From JAHBWV01 sp964588385 (lineage in GTDB: Bacteria > Planctomycetota > Phycisphaerae > Phycisphaerales > UBA1924), in assembly GCA_964588385.1 (NCBI GenBank), contig CAZPPG010000013.1, positions 1-64,000 on the forward strand: a stretch of DNA of 64,000 nt, read 5' to 3'. This document shows positions 63,478 to 64,000 of the stretch, one piece after another; positions within the stretch are counted from its first letter, which is position 1; every line of letters begins with the position of its first letter. The notes under the pieces were generated by a model. The model did not search any database. It had not been told where the DNA came from and worked only from the letters and a program-made list of their open reading frames with translations. The translations under genes and the position numbers were made by a program.

Positions 63478-64000
63478 TCAACCGATCGTGACCTTCCCCG
63501 TCCCCTTCACGATCTTGCCGATCGTGTAGACCTTCTCGCCGCACTTTGTCAGGCGTTCGGCCACAGCCTCCGCAAACGTCGGCTTGACGATCACGCAGTA
63601 GCCAATGCCCATGTTGAAGACGCGCCGCATCTCCGGCTCGGCGATCTTGCCGTGCTTCTGCAGGAACTTGAAGACAGGCAGCGTCGGCCACGCGCCCGCG
63701 TCGAGCTTCGCATCGACTTTGTCGCTCAGGGCCCTGACCAGATTGTCCGCAAGTCCACCCCCCGTGATGTGCGCCATGCCGGACACGACCTGCTTGACCT
63801 TGTACTGCCGCATCGTTCGCACGATCGACTCCGCGTAGATCCGGGTCGGCGTGAGCAGCACCTGCGCAAGCGTCTTGCCCTTGTCCTCGCCCTGGGGTCC
63901 CTCCAACTCCGGATAGACCCGATCCAGCTCAAGCCCCGCGTGCTCAACAACCTTCCGCACAAGCGAATAGCCGTTCGAATGCACGCCGCTGGAGGCCAGC
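63478..64000 (-). CDS. purM: Phosphoribosylformylglycinamidine cyclo-ligase (PurM), C-terminal part
   Basis: The stop is at 63478 and the gene continues past the right edge, so the N-terminal half is missing. The visible ~174 residues include LASSGVHSNGYSLVRK, the AIR-synthase signature, then AHITGGGLADNLVRAL (Gly-rich nucleotide site) and R-R-V-F-N-M-G-I-G-Y, all in the order of PurM. The enzyme makes AIR from FGAM, the fifth step of purine synthesis. purF, the first step, is in this window on the other strand. Confidence 0.95.
   Translation of the reverse strand, partial: LASSGVHSNGYSLVRKVVEHAGLELDRVYPELEGPQGEDKGKTLAQVLLTPTRIYAESIVRTMRQYKVKQVVSGMAHITGGGLADNLVRALSDKVDAKLDAGAWPTLPVFKFLQKHGKIAEPEMRRVFNMGIGYCVIVKPTFAEAVAERLTKCGEKVYTIGKIVKGTGKVTIG

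Noticed and set aside
1..64000. CRISPR array, prophage or biosynthetic gene cluster
   Set aside because: No repeat-spacer pattern, integrase, phage structural or modular synthase gene was seen.

Overview
The window looks like a chromosomal stretch of a high-GC member of the Planctomycetota, most likely class Phycisphaerae. The markers are several exported proteins ending in paired 'GC-type' dockerin modules (acidic D-x-N-x-D calcium loops, with a repeated CENQPAPC linker), an H-X9-DG pseudopilin, an ECF sigma factor with a Cys-less anti-sigma-like partner, a lysine-rich HU-like protein, and a mix of ordinary housekeeping genes in short operons. No phage, plasmid or CRISPR locus is visible. 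The only possible mobile DNA is an assembly gap inside ligA that is flanked by an 8-bp direct repeat.

Layout. 1-55: left-truncated tRNA-Met (minus). 153-3734 (minus): folD, tatA and a secreted beta-helix/PA14 protein. 3821-6728 (plus): ligA, interrupted by a 10-N gap, then a CYTH-domain protein. 6896-12155 (plus): a tight cluster of pseudopilin, histidine kinase, sigma54-dependent response regulator and exported dockerin protein. 12170-16285: a D-2-hydroxyacid dehydrogenase (minus), then an EEP-family hydrolase, an HU-like protein and purF (plus). 16349-24397 (all minus): a TolC-like lipoprotein, two small membrane proteins, an adenylate-kinase-like/deoxyribosyltransferase-like protein, a CNNM/CorC-type protein overlapping ybeY, and hisS. 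24538-25260 (plus): a TPR protein.

25268-36382 (all minus; transcription runs right to left): rho; ECF sigma and anti-sigma-like protein; feoA-feoB with a Fur-like palindrome upstream and a small basic membrane protein; a cysteine desulfurase; a DUF4190-type protein; mlaF and mlaD; and a lipase-like hydrolase. This run links ferrous iron import to Fe-S sulfur supply, then lipid transport to lipid hydrolysis.

36585-46294 (plus): ptsI, an RNase E/G with a long Arg/Gly-rich tail behind a 389-bp leader-like gap, dxr, and two tandem TPR/O-GlcNAc-transferase-like (GT41) genes. 46392-46805 (minus): an RRM protein with a Gly-rich tail. 47082-54247 is a surface-protein island with two large divergent dockerin proteins, one of them a beta-propeller/di-haem protein, and an orphan dockerin fragment. 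54506-63462 holds an exported protein of unknown function, radA (minus), a 1469-residue AsmA-like protein and a putative lipoprotein. purM (minus) runs off the right edge.

Points most worth following: the ligA interruption; a FolD whose cyclohydrolase lysine and the Gln of the active-site V-Q-L-P-L-P motif are both replaced; the degenerate P-loop protein at 19581-20717; the tandem GT41 genes; and the pseudopilin/two-component/dockerin cluster. I saw no system here that I can claim with confidence is wholly undescribed. Start codons were chosen by eye from signal peptides, Shine-Dalgarno sites and family N-termini. Family assignments come from motif recognition and no database search was run.
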